In this document: one piece after another, positions 39,394 through 46,534 of the stretch
Layout: each line of letters starts with the position of its first letter
How positions within the stretch are numbered: the stretch's first letter is position 1
Source: a virus
Length of the DNA stretch: 46,534 bases
IMG/VR virus record: IMGVR_UViG_3300020000_000026
Coordinates: 1-46,534 of that record
Strand: one strand, 5' to 3'
Made by a program: the position numbers and the translations under genes
Notes under the pieces: model-generated
Seen by the model: only the letters and a program-made list of their open reading frames with translations
Databases searched by the model: none
What the model was told of the DNA's origin: nothing

Positions 39394-41129
39394 CAGCGCG
39401 GCCTCACACGCATGGCCTGATACGCCTCGAGCACGGTCGCGTCAGAGACAGCGCGGCCGGCGCGCCGGAGCTGGTCTTCGATGATCGTCCGCTGCGCCGG
39501 CGGGATGTCCTTCGCCGTCACGTTGATGATCGGTTGCTCGCGGCTGAAGAAGCTGGTCCCGGTGAACGGGATGAGCCCCCACCAGGAGCCGGGGGTCTTC
39601 TCCGACGTCGAGAGGATATGGTCGACGACGCTCTGGATGTCCTGCTCGGTCGCGTGCTGGCCGGGTTTGAGCTTGCTCTCGATCACAGCGACGCCCTGCG
39701 CGGTGAGCCGATAGAGCTCGGCGTTCGCCTTGCCCTGCGCGGTGTTCGGCTTCGCCGCGGGGTCCAGGCCGTAGAGCGCCAGGCTCTTGTTGATGATCTG
39801 CTCGTGCGTCAGGAAGTTGCCGCTCTGCTTGTTGGCCGCGTTGCGATCGCCCTTGACGATCGACGCCTGCATCTCGGTGAGCTGCTTCAGCTCGGTGTCG
39901 CCGATCTTCGCGCGGTAGTTGAGCAGGTTCTCCGTGGCGAACGTCTCCGGATCGTGCGCCGCCTTCTGCATCAGGTTGTAGTAGGTCGGGAAGTCCGTCT
40001 CGACGGCGACGCCGCGCGCCAGGTGCTCGGCGTAGCTGCGCGCGGCCGACCGCTGCGCGCCGTCCATCTGCGCCCACACTGGCGCCGGGATCCGCGCCGG
40101 ATCGTGCGTCTTGTCGAGGATGTCGTAGACGCCGCGGAGCGTGCTCGCTTCGTCCTCGCGCTTCGCCCGCTCCTTGACCGCATCGTTGTGCTCGAGCCGC
40201 GCGCTGACCTCGTCCCGCAGCTTCGGATCGAGCCCCTTCGCCTTCTCGAGCTGCGCGGTCAGGCTGCCGCCCTCGGCGATGATCTTGTCGGCTTCCTTCT
40301 GCGACTCCGCCAGGTTCTTGCCCGTCTCGATCGCCTTCTCGATGCGCGCCAGGCTCTCGCCCTTGATCTGGCTTTTCGTCTCGTCGAAGTAGACGCTCGC
40401 CATCTTCGTCTGGTCCGTGGCGAGGAGCTGCTCGATGACGCCGACGTGCGTCGCCGACGTCGTCGCCTCGACCTGCTGCTTAACCTCCTCCGGGCCGAGC
40501 CCGAGCCGCGGCGCATGCGTTCGGATGGCGTCGACCGCGCGCCCGAGCTCGAGCCCGACCCGGCGAGGATCGCCCGCGTTGGCGATCGCGGCACTCCGCG
40601 CGTTCTCGACGGTGGCCTGCAGCTCTTGCCCTTCGTATCGCTGCATCTCGCCGTAGACGTGGCGCCGGAGCGTCAGATCAAGATTCTGCTGCCGTTCGAG
40701 CTTCAGCCGTGTGAACGCTTCCTTTTGCCGTGGCGTCTGCATCGACGCCTCGACCTGGCTGGCGACCTGCTGAAACTGATCGCCGACCTTTTCCGGCAGA
40801 CCAAAAGCGTCTTTCCCTTTGACCGTCAGCGCGCCGGTGTTCGGATCGTAGAGCGCCTGATTTTCCCAGGCGCTTAGGACGTTGCCGGCGTTCATCACAG
40901 CGATCTGGTCCGCGCGCTCTCTCTCGCGTTCCATCGCCGCGCGCTGCTCTCGCGCGAGCTGGATGCCGGCGCCGGCGACCGTGGCGCCCAGGCCGGCCGC
41001 GGCCAGGTCCGTCCGTGCGCGCTGGTCCGCGAGCGCGACGCCGGCGGAGATGTCATTCTCCGCGGCCTGGCGACGCGCGCCGGGAAGCGGGGCCGCCTGC
41101 TGCGTTTGCTCGACGCGGACGACCGGCAT
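39393..41129 (-). CDS. Internal virion protein, T7 gp15-like
   Basis: 578 residues. The start is ATG 41129, which overlaps the preceding stop as TGATG; in-frame codons further upstream are inside the neighbouring gene. The N-terminus has a hydrophobic helix (ALADQRARTDLAAAGLGATV), then long helices with many charged residues (RQNLDLTLRRHVYGEMQRYE, ARLEHNDAVKERAKREDEAS). Proteins of this layout, placed between a gp14-like and a giant gp16-like protein, make up the internal core that is ejected to form a channel across the cell envelope. It is shorter than T7 gp15 (747 residues). Confidence 0.7.
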   Translation of the reverse strand: MPVVRVEQTQQAAPLPGARRQAAENDISAGVALADQRARTDLAAAGLGATVAGAGIQLAREQRAAMERERERADQIAVMNAGNVLSAWENQALYDPNTGALTVKGKDAFGLPEKVGDQFQQVASQVEASMQTPRQKEAFTRLKLERQQNLDLTLRRHVYGEMQRYEGQELQATVENARSAAIANAGDPRRVGLELGRAVDAIRTHAPRLGLGPEEVKQQVEATTSATHVGVIEQLLATDQTKMASVYFDETKSQIKGESLARIEKAIETGKNLAESQKEADKIIAEGGSLTAQLEKAKGLDPKLRDEVSARLEHNDAVKERAKREDEASTLRGVYDILDKTHDPARIPAPVWAQMDGAQRSAARSYAEHLARGVAVETDFPTYYNLMQKAAHDPETFATENLLNYRAKIGDTELKQLTEMQASIVKGDRNAANKQSGNFLTHEQIINKSLALYGLDPAAKPNTAQGKANAELYRLTAQGVAVIESKLKPGQHATEQDIQSVVDHILSTSEKTPGSWWGLIPFTGTSFFSREQPIINVTAKDIPPAQRTIIEDQLRRAGRAVSDATVLEAYQAMRVRPR

Positions 41130-41704
41130 CAGCCTCTCCCCTTCCCGTTGAACCCATAGCGCGCCTCGAGCAGCGACGTCGTGCCGCCGACGATCGTGGA
41201 TGCAACATTCCACTTCGCCGCGTCCGCCGCACTCTCGCCGGCGAGGATCTGGTTAGCGCCGGCCTTCCGGTCGATCTTGGCCTGCTGCCGGTAGTCGTAT
41301 GCCTGGACCTGGTAGCCCCAGGCTTCACGCGCCGCGTTGGTCTTGATGGTCAGCGCGTCGAGCTCGCCGAGAAACGCGGCATCAGCCTGGACGTCGACCG
41401 CCGAGCCGAAGCCGACGTCGATGTTGCCGGCCGCGAAGCCTGTCCGCTGCGCGCCGATGGCGCCGCGGATCTGCGTGCGGAAGCGCGCCTCCGCCTGGTC
41501 GCCGCGTTCGATGGCATCGGTCGCCTGCAGATCGGCGACGTGCGCGTTGTAGTCAGCGACCTGCGCCTGGCTCTCGCTGACGTCGGCCGCGGCAGCGCCG
41601 GCCTTCTTCTGGTTCTGGCCGGCCTTGTATTGCCCGACCGCCGACGCCGCGGTGCCGCCGGCGGCGAGCGCGAGCGCGATGGCCGAAAGGGTGAAGCCGG
41701 CCAT
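41129..41704 (-). CDS. Internal virion protein, T7 gp14-like
   Basis: 191 residues from ATG 41704. It begins with a hydrophobic Ala/Gly-rich helix (LSAIALALAAGGTAASAVGQ), then a long helical region (QAQVADYNAHVADLQATDAI, then LGELDALTIKTNAAREAWGY). This pattern is typical of gp14-type core proteins that insert into the outer membrane during DNA ejection. Its place before the gp15-like and giant genes supports the assignment. Confidence 0.75.
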   Translation of the reverse strand: MAGFTLSAIALALAAGGTAASAVGQYKAGQNQKKAGAAAADVSESQAQVADYNAHVADLQATDAIERGDQAEARFRTQIRGAIGAQRTGFAAGNIDVGFGSAVDVQADAAFLGELDALTIKTNAAREAWGYQVQAYDYRQQAKIDRKAGANQILAGESAADAAKWNVASTIVGGTTSLLEARYGFNGKGRG

Positions 41705-41707
41705 GAC

Positions 41708-42214
41708 CTACTTGCAGACCGCGGTGATCGTGTAGGTCGCGCCGACCGGCGAGCCGGACGCGGACGCCATCTTCTCGCGCACGCGGAACAGATAGCCGAA
41801 CGGTCCCTGTCGCGTGGTGCCGGCCGCCAGCGTTTCCGCCGCGGCTGCCGAGCCCGACGTCGCCGTCGATGCGATGTAGCCGCTGACAAAAAACCGCTGG
41901 GTGATGACCGACGCGCCGAGCGCGAAGGTGTTCGAGCTGATCAAGTCGTCCCAGGTGACGCCGCCGTCCGGCGAGTCCTCGACGTAGACGCTCAGCGTGC
42001 CGGTCGCCGTGCCGGTGGTCGTGATGTTGAGCAGGACGTCCATCGCGTTGCAGATCGGCAGCGTGCCGGTGTTGCGCGTGACGGTCCCGTTGGCGATCGC
42101 CGAGACGACGGCCGGCTGGATGACAAACGGCACGCCTGGCGACGTCTGCGCGGCTGCCGGCAGCGCCAGGGCGACGAGAGCGACGATGAGCAGCGCGCGG
42201 GTGAATCGAATCAT
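41708..42214 (-). CDS. Virion-module protein with a Sec-type signal peptide, unknown function
   Basis: 168 residues from ATG 42214. The N-terminus is a textbook signal: basic MIRFTR, a hydrophobic core of about 12 residues, and LPAAA just before residue 23. The mature part is beta-rich (GTLSVYVEDSPDGGVTWDDL, then GPFGYLFRVREKMA), with two Cys (about 54 and 167) that could form a disulphide, and resembles decoration or jelly-roll-like phage proteins. A signal peptide is odd for a virion part assembled in the cytoplasm. It may be an exported host-surface protein or a virion protein with a vestigial leader. Confidence 0.65.
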   Translation of the reverse strand: MIRFTRALLIVALVALALPAAAQTSPGVPFVIQPAVVSAIANGTVTRNTGTLPICNAMDVLLNITTTGTATGTLSVYVEDSPDGGVTWDDLISSNTFALGASVITQRFFVSGYIASTATSGSAAAAETLAAGTTRQGPFGYLFRVREKMASASGSPVGATYTITAVCK

Positions 42215-42230
42215 CGGTCTGACCTCCTGG

Positions 42231-42566
42231 TTACTGTTTGCCGTAGAGCTCGGTCGCCGCGTCCTTCTTGTTGGTGTCGGCGTCCTCGAGGCACAGATCG
42301 GTGATCTGCAGCTCCATGTTCTTGTTGCTGCCGCCTTCGCTGGCGTTGCTCGAGACGCTGACGACGTCGACCTTGGCGATGAGCAGATACTTCTCGCCTG
42401 GCGCCGGCAGCTCGTCGATGCCCAGCTTTTTCAGCGCCTCCGTGTCCAGGCGGACGGTCAGCCCCCAGGGATAGCGCGGGCGATCCTCCTTGGCGGCCAG
42501 TCCTGGCTCGGCCTGCGCCTTCTGTTCCTTCGCCGACATTTTCATCGAGACGAGCTTCGCAGCCAT
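42231..42566 (-). CDS. Small virion protein resembling phage epsilon15 capsid staple (gp10-like)
   Basis: 111 residues from ATG 42566, 2 nt after the nozzle stop. LVSMKMSAKEQ, then YPWGLTVRLDTEALKKLGID and ELPAPGEKYLLIAKVDVVSV, matches a widespread phage family annotated as capsid staple protein after epsilon15 gp10 (111 residues), which pins capsid subunits together. The length agrees exactly. Here it is beside tail genes rather than capsid genes and a Bbp16-like cement protein is also present, so the role could differ. Confidence 0.6.
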   Translation of the reverse strand: MAAKLVSMKMSAKEQKAQAEPGLAAKEDRPRYPWGLTVRLDTEALKKLGIDELPAPGEKYLLIAKVDVVSVSSNASEGGSNKNMELQITDLCLEDADTNKKDAATELYGKQ

Positions 42567-42568
42567 GC

Positions 42569-44800
42569 CTAGCCTCCCATTTCGACGTCCGGCAGGATGC
42601 CGAGGATCGTCAGCGGTAGCGGATCGGTGTGTCGCAGGAAGACCCGACCATTGTCGTCGAAGCTGCTGGTCAGGCTCATCTCGACGTCGCCGGTGAACAG
42701 GTTGAGCGCCGCCTCCCAGGGTTTCCGGAAGAACGGCACGAGCGCGCCGGAGCTCGGGCCGACCAGGAACGTGCGACTCGAGTCCTCGAGCAGCACCATC
42801 AGCATCTCGATGCGCTTCTTCTTGCCGCGCACGCTCGAGCCCTGCACGTCCAGGTCGAGCGTCTCGAGCTCCGCGGTGATCGGCAGCCCGACGTGGATGT
42901 CCGAGTAGCTCGCCGGAAAGTTGACCGGGAACGTGCCGCCGGTGACCGTGAAGTTGGCCGCCAGCGCGCCGGCGGGATCGCCGTTGTAGATGACGGCGCC
43001 GTCGCCGAGCACAGAGACGACCTGGCCGTTCAGGTGCGCCAGGCCGGTGACGTTGTTGGTCGGCGCGCCGGAGTAGCTCAGGCCGCAGTCGACGAAGAAG
43101 GCGTCCGTGTTGAACGTGACGATCTGCCGGCGGACCAGGCGCTCGATCTGCCGCTGGAAGACGCCGCCGATCGTCCGCCGCGTAATCAGGTAAACGGTGT
43201 CGCCGTCGACCTCCGGCACCACACACACATGCTCGAACCGGCAGGCCGCGCCGCTGTCGTGCCGGTGCCAGCCCCACACTTCTTGTTCTCGGATGTAGGT
43301 CATGCCCAGCAGCGTGCCGTCCGAGCGGCAGCACCAGACGACGCTGTCGGGGTTCTGCTGGAAGTCAAGCTCGTTGACGCTGAAGCCCTTGAACAGATGA
43401 TCGCTGAAGATGCACAGGTCTTTGCCGGCGAGCCCCTCGACCTGCAGGTCGAACTGCAGATCGAACAGCGTCGACCCGAGCTTCTCGACGTAGACGATGC
43501 TGTTGCCGATGACGACCGGGGCGACGTCGGAGATGCCGACGTAGGTGTTCTGCAGCGCGACGATCGCGCTCGGCGTGAGCGGCGCGCCGGTGCCGCCGCC
43601 GTTGACGACCCAGGCGCCGCCGCCGGTCAGCACGATCAGATCCTTCAGGCCGATCAGGTGCCGCACCGGACTGTGATTGTTGCCGGCCATGCGGAAGGTG
43701 ATCGCGTCGTCGTTCTGCAGCGGTTGGCTGATGCTGAAGTTGGAGACGAGCCCGGTCTTGCTTGCGAAGATGCCGTCCGGCGCCTGGTCCGTGTAGCCGA
43801 AGATGCGCCGCTGCTGGAAGGCGCCCGAGCGGTTCGGGAAATCGCCGGCCGTCGAGAATCGGGTATTCGGCTTCGGGGGCGTCTGCGTGAAGTCCGGCAC
43901 GATGCCGGTGTTCTGGAACTTGTTCGTCGACGCCGTGCCGATGAAGCCGAAGATGCCATTGCCGGCCGGATCGCAGTAGACGTAATACTCCGCCGGCGCC
44001 AGGCCCGCCGGGGCGACCCACGTCAGCAGATCCGGAGCCGCCGGCGTCGCCGGCGCGCTGGCGGCCTGGACCGCGATGTTGCTCGGCAGCCCCTCCTCGT
44101 AGGTGTTCGGCGCCGCCGCGGTGACGACGTAGGACACGGTCAGCACACCAGCCGCGCCCGCGGTGAAGGCGAGCGCCGTTGGCGCGCCGATGACCGCCGA
44201 CGTTGCCACCGGCCGCAGGATCCAGGCCGTCGTGCTGCCACCGTTGATCAGCTCATACGGCGCGTGCAGATGATGCGTCAGCGTCAGCGTGCGCCCGCTC
44301 TGCGACACATGCGGCAGGTCCGCGCCGAAGGGGTTCGGCAGCTCGAAGTTGGTCCCGGTGAAGGTGACCCAGCTCGCGCCAGGCGGGGCGACGCCAACCT
44401 GGATCGCCAGCGAGTAGTAGACGACGCCGCCGCTCTGCACCAGGTCGCCGACGACGTAGTTGGTCGCGCCGTTGTAGGCCGCGATCGAGCCCAGGACGAC
44501 CTGCAGCCTGGCGCCGTTCAGATACGGCCGCAGGTAGTTGGTGCCCATCTCCCACAGGATCGACTCGCCGGTGTTCTCCGACACGTAGCGAAACAGCCCG
44601 ACGTTGATCGACGTCGTCTTCGTCAGCCCGATCAGCCGCGTGCCTGGCCGGTTGGTGACGCCGCCGTGCCGCTGGACGATAAAGTTGCGGCAGCGTCGCA
44701 GCCCGGTGACGTATTTGACCAGGTCCGCTCGCGCGTGCAGCGCCGGCGCCAGCTCGCCGCCGGAGAACGCGCGTTGAATGAGCTGCTGCGGATTCGCCAT
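42569..44800 (-). CDS. Tail nozzle protein (tail tubular protein B, T7 gp12-like)
   Basis: 743 residues from ATG 44800, sharing TGATG with the end of the fibre/adaptor gene. The N-terminal signature is strong: IQRAFSGGELAPALHARADL, LRRCRNFIVQRHGGVTNRPG and TRLIGL, seen in nozzle-type proteins of many podoviruses. The body is beta-rich, with WGWHRHDSGA and VYLITRRTIGGVFQRQIERL typical of the family. Six copies form the tube below the adaptor ring. Length is in the family range. Confidence 0.85.
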   Translation of the reverse strand: MANPQQLIQRAFSGGELAPALHARADLVKYVTGLRRCRNFIVQRHGGVTNRPGTRLIGLTKTTSINVGLFRYVSENTGESILWEMGTNYLRPYLNGARLQVVLGSIAAYNGATNYVVGDLVQSGGVVYYSLAIQVGVAPPGASWVTFTGTNFELPNPFGADLPHVSQSGRTLTLTHHLHAPYELINGGSTTAWILRPVATSAVIGAPTALAFTAGAAGVLTVSYVVTAAAPNTYEEGLPSNIAVQAASAPATPAAPDLLTWVAPAGLAPAEYYVYCDPAGNGIFGFIGTASTNKFQNTGIVPDFTQTPPKPNTRFSTAGDFPNRSGAFQQRRIFGYTDQAPDGIFASKTGLVSNFSISQPLQNDDAITFRMAGNNHSPVRHLIGLKDLIVLTGGGAWVVNGGGTGAPLTPSAIVALQNTYVGISDVAPVVIGNSIVYVEKLGSTLFDLQFDLQVEGLAGKDLCIFSDHLFKGFSVNELDFQQNPDSVVWCCRSDGTLLGMTYIREQEVWGWHRHDSGAACRFEHVCVVPEVDGDTVYLITRRTIGGVFQRQIERLVRRQIVTFNTDAFFVDCGLSYSGAPTNNVTGLAHLNGQVVSVLGDGAVIYNGDPAGALAANFTVTGGTFPVNFPASYSDIHVGLPITAELETLDLDVQGSSVRGKKKRIEMLMVLLEDSSRTFLVGPSSGALVPFFRKPWEAALNLFTGDVEMSLTSSFDDNGRVFLRHTDPLPLTILGILPDVEMGG

Positions 44801-46534
44801 CAGCGTCCGGCGATCCAGTCGGCATCAGGGTTGGTCAGGTCCGGCTGTCCCTCGTTGGCTGCCGCCTTCTTCGCCGTCGAGATGGCCTGGTAGTAGTTGC
44901 GCTGCGCGGTGTCGGCTGCTCGAGCACGGAGCTGCGCGCCGGTCGCCGGCCGCTCGCGCGGGATGCGCCCATCGTCCGGCCCGCGGCCGAAGCTCTCCGT
45001 CTCCTCCGGCACCTTGACCGCCAGGCTCGGCGCCATCGTCCAGGCCAGGCGCCAGGCGAGCGCATCGCGGAACAGCGCATCAGAAATCAGGACCGCGCCG
45101 ATCGGCCGGTTCGTGTATTCGATCGTGACCGGCAGGCTCGTGCTGATGGCCTGGTCCGTGAACAGCAGCCCGCCGGTCGCGTCGATCGCCTGGCGGAACT
45201 CCGGCGGCTGCCGCTCGTAGGTGCGCCTCGAGGCATCGACCATGCGCCGGACGAAGACGACATCAGTCGGCAGCCGGTAGCTGTATTGCCAGTCGGCGTT
45301 GACCGGCACCGAGCTCGTGCCGCCGACCAGCGCCAGGCTCGCGTATTGCGTGGCGAACGACCAGGGGAAATCGCGCAGCGTCGCGCGGAGCTCCTGCTCG
45401 AAGACGATGCGGGCGACCTGCGCCTCTCGAGATTGATCGGTCGAGACGTTCCGGATCGTCCGCGCGCCGATGCGGACCAGCGCCAGGTTGATGACGTTGA
45501 CGTTGGCCGCCAGCATCGGCGCCGTCGTGTCGTAGGTCGACGTCGCCGGGATCTCGCCAGGGTTGCCCGGTCGCAGCACGAGCTGCGCCTTGCCGATCGC
45601 CTCGGCGTAGCCCTTGGCGCAGTTGACCGCGGTGTCCGTCAGCCGCGAGAGCCCTGGCGCCAGGAGCTCGGCGAGCTTCCACATCGCCGCCTCGCGGAAA
45701 AGGGGCTCGCTGCGGGTGTGCGGACACTTCGGCCGCGCCGTGTATTCGAGCACGGCCTGCGCCTGGTTGGTGAAAATCAGGTTGCCGGTCGCGTCGCTCG
45801 AGCAGGCGAACGGGATCGGCGCCGCGTCCGCGACGTCCGTCCTCGAGGCCGCGATGCGCCGCTCAAAGATGCAGTCGCTCGGCTGCCGGTAGGCATAGAG
45901 CCAATCGCTGTTAGGCCGCGTGGTGCCGACCTGCGTGAGCTGCACGTAGCGCGTGGCGAACGGCCAGGCGAAATCGCGCAGCGTTTGCTGGATGGCGTCG
46001 TTGTAGACCAGGCGGACCTCGGTCGCCTCGGGGATCGCGTCCGTGGCGACGACCGCGATCTGCGTGGTGATGCCGATGCGCGTCAGCGCCATGTTGATCA
46101 TGCGCGTGGTGTCGGCGATGCAGGCCGGATCCAGATCATCGGTCAGCGACGGCATCGGTCCCGCCGGCGGGAGCGGATCCGGCAGGACGACGACCGGCGT
46201 CGGATCGGGCGATGGCGGATTGCCAGGCACTTCGCCGGGGCTCGGGCCGTCGACTGGGATGTCAGACGGCGGGGGATCCGGCGGCACCGGCCAGAAGTCG
46301 CCAGGGATCGACCAGCCATCGTTGCCGGCCGTCGAGTCGCCAGGGATGACCAGCACGTCGTAGACGATGCCGTTGGTGTTGATCAGCGGGCCGACACTGA
46401 TGGAGTCGATATTGCCGCCGACGATCGCCGTCGTCGCCGTGCCGCCGGTGTCCCAGCGCGAGCTGCCGAGCGCGCTGTGCGCGGGATCGCGGTAGTAGGT
46501 CGCGCCGGTGCCATGCGGCACCACGCGCGCCCAC
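44800..46534 (-). CDS. C-terminal part of the tail fibre/adaptor fusion: two tandem tail-adaptor (gp11-like) domains
   Basis: Continuation of the gene at 1-2679; the 5' side is cut by the window end. Residue numbers are for the whole 1425-residue protein. A proline-rich linker (about 925-980) leads to two copies of a tail tubular protein A-like domain: MINMALTRIG at 993 and VINLALVRIG at 1195, an offset of 202. Each then has LRDFAWPFAT or LRDFPWSFAT, and WLYAYRQPSDCIFERR or WQYSYRLPTDVVFVRR. In T7, gp11 forms a 12-copy ring between portal and nozzle. Two domains per chain would need only six chains. The stop overlaps the nozzle start. A GTG at 46524 could start a shorter product but has no clear ribosome site. 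Confidence 0.85.
   Translation of the reverse strand, partial: WARVVPHGTGATYYRDPAHSALGSSRWDTGGTATTAIVGGNIDSISVGPLINTNGIVYDVLVIPGDSTAGNDGWSIPGDFWPVPPDPPPSDIPVDGPSPGEVPGNPPSPDPTPVVVLPDPLPPAGPMPSLTDDLDPACIADTTRMINMALTRIGITTQIAVVATDAIPEATEVRLVYNDAIQQTLRDFAWPFATRYVQLTQVGTTRPNSDWLYAYRQPSDCIFERRIAASRTDVADAAPIPFACSSDATGNLIFTNQAQAVLEYTARPKCPHTRSEPLFREAAMWKLAELLAPGLSRLTDTAVNCAKGYAEAIGKAQLVLRPGNPGEIPATSTYDTTAPMLAANVNVINLALVRIGARTIRNVSTDQSREAQVARIVFEQELRATLRDFPWSFATQYASLALVGGTSSVPVNADWQYSYRLPTDVVFVRRMVDASRRTYERQPPEFRQAIDATGGLLFTDQAISTSLPVTIEYTNRPIGAVLISDALFRDALAWRLAWTMAPSLAVKVPEETESFGRGPDDGRIPRERPATGAQLRARAADTAQRNYYQAISTAKKAAANEGQPDLTNPDADWIAGR
46159..46172. repeat. 14-bp palindrome TCCCGCCGGCGGGA in the proline-rich linker of the tail gene
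   Basis: Exact copy of the palindrome core seen at 14815-14828, 18255-18268 and 27410-27423. It encodes part of the Pro-rich linker, where sequence is free to vary. Confidence 0.5.
46400..46534. repeat. Terminal direct repeat, right copy
   Basis: Matches 2-136 except at 46526 (c instead of a at 128). Joining the copies gives a circle of about 46,398 bp and a single uninterrupted tail gene across the joint. Confidence 0.93.

Noticed and set aside
42231-43334. 367-codon minus frame covering the nozzle gene and the staple-like gene
   Set aside because: The first two thirds are a shadow of the nozzle gene in another frame; the real start is ATG 42566.
1-46534. Diversity-generating retroelement, as in BPP-1
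   Set aside because: Several virion genes look BPP-1-like, but no reverse transcriptase or template/variable repeat pair was seen.
1-46534. Lysogeny genes (integrase, CI-type repressor, attachment site)
   Set aside because: No tyrosine or serine recombinase and no classical repressor were found; the winged-helix-like protein at 16373-16954 is only a candidate regulator.
1-46534. tRNA genes or CRISPR arrays
   Set aside because: No cloverleaf with a T-loop GTTCRA pattern and no regularly spaced repeats were seen; the 461-bp gap was checked for tRNA-, tmRNA- and RNase P-like signatures without success.

Overview
This window is one unit of a tailed-phage genome of the short-tailed (podovirus) type, and it looks complete and circularly permuted. 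Bases 2-136 recur as bases 46400-46534 with one mismatch, so the unit is about 46,398 bp, and one reading frame runs through the joint. Every supported gene is on the minus strand, so transcription reads from high to low coordinates and around the joint. Genes overlap by 1-4 nt almost everywhere (TGATG, ATGA, GTGA). Base composition is GC-rich. The virion genes resemble the Bordetella phage BPP-1 / Bcep22 type (Bbp16-like cement protein, Bbp19-like protein, P22/BPP-1-type capsid, very large internal protein). No integrase, repressor, reverse transcriptase, RNA polymerase or DNA polymerase was recognised, so it is probably a virulent phage that relies on host RNA and DNA polymerases. The host is unknown; a high-GC bacterium, probably Gram-negative, is an inference.

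Layout in transcription order. (1) About 28.8-22 kb: an early region behind a strong sigma70-type promoter at 28.8 kb. It holds a KTSC/zinc-ribbon protein, an ERF single-strand annealing protein, a PD-(D/E)XK exonuclease, an HNH protein, a second copy of the promoter at 25.56 kb, a coiled-coil protein with a TerS-like segment, and a superfamily 2 helicase. (2) 21.9-21.4 kb: a 461-bp gene-free, hairpin-rich stretch. (3) 21.4-16.1 kb: a possible helicase loader, DnaB-type helicase, RuvC-like resolvase, MT-A70 methyltransferase, PD-(D/E)XK nuclease, a winged-helix-like protein and a small protein resembling the anti-CBASS sponge Acb2. (4) A third copy of the promoter at 16.0 kb opens the packaging region: small unknown genes, TerS, HNH and TerL. 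(5) 12.2-8.2 kb: accessory virion genes including a beta-helix protein. (6) 8.2-2.7 kb: portal, Bbp19-like protein, scaffold, capsid, cement protein. (7) Across the joint, 2679 to 44800: a 1425-residue tail protein combining a fibre-like half with two adaptor domains. Then follow nozzle, capsid-staple-like protein, a secreted-type protein, internal virion proteins and a 3210-residue giant protein. (8) 29.7-28.8 kb: a holin-like protein and an endolysin, bringing the circle back to the first promoter.

The most striking points are: the fibre/adaptor fusion with tandem adaptor domains; the three-fold promoter cassette whose -35 box lies in a perfect inverted repeat and whose edge carries the stop codon of the gene before it; the Acb2-like gene; the hairpin-rich gap beside the replication genes; and a capsid protein with a membrane-like N-terminal extension.
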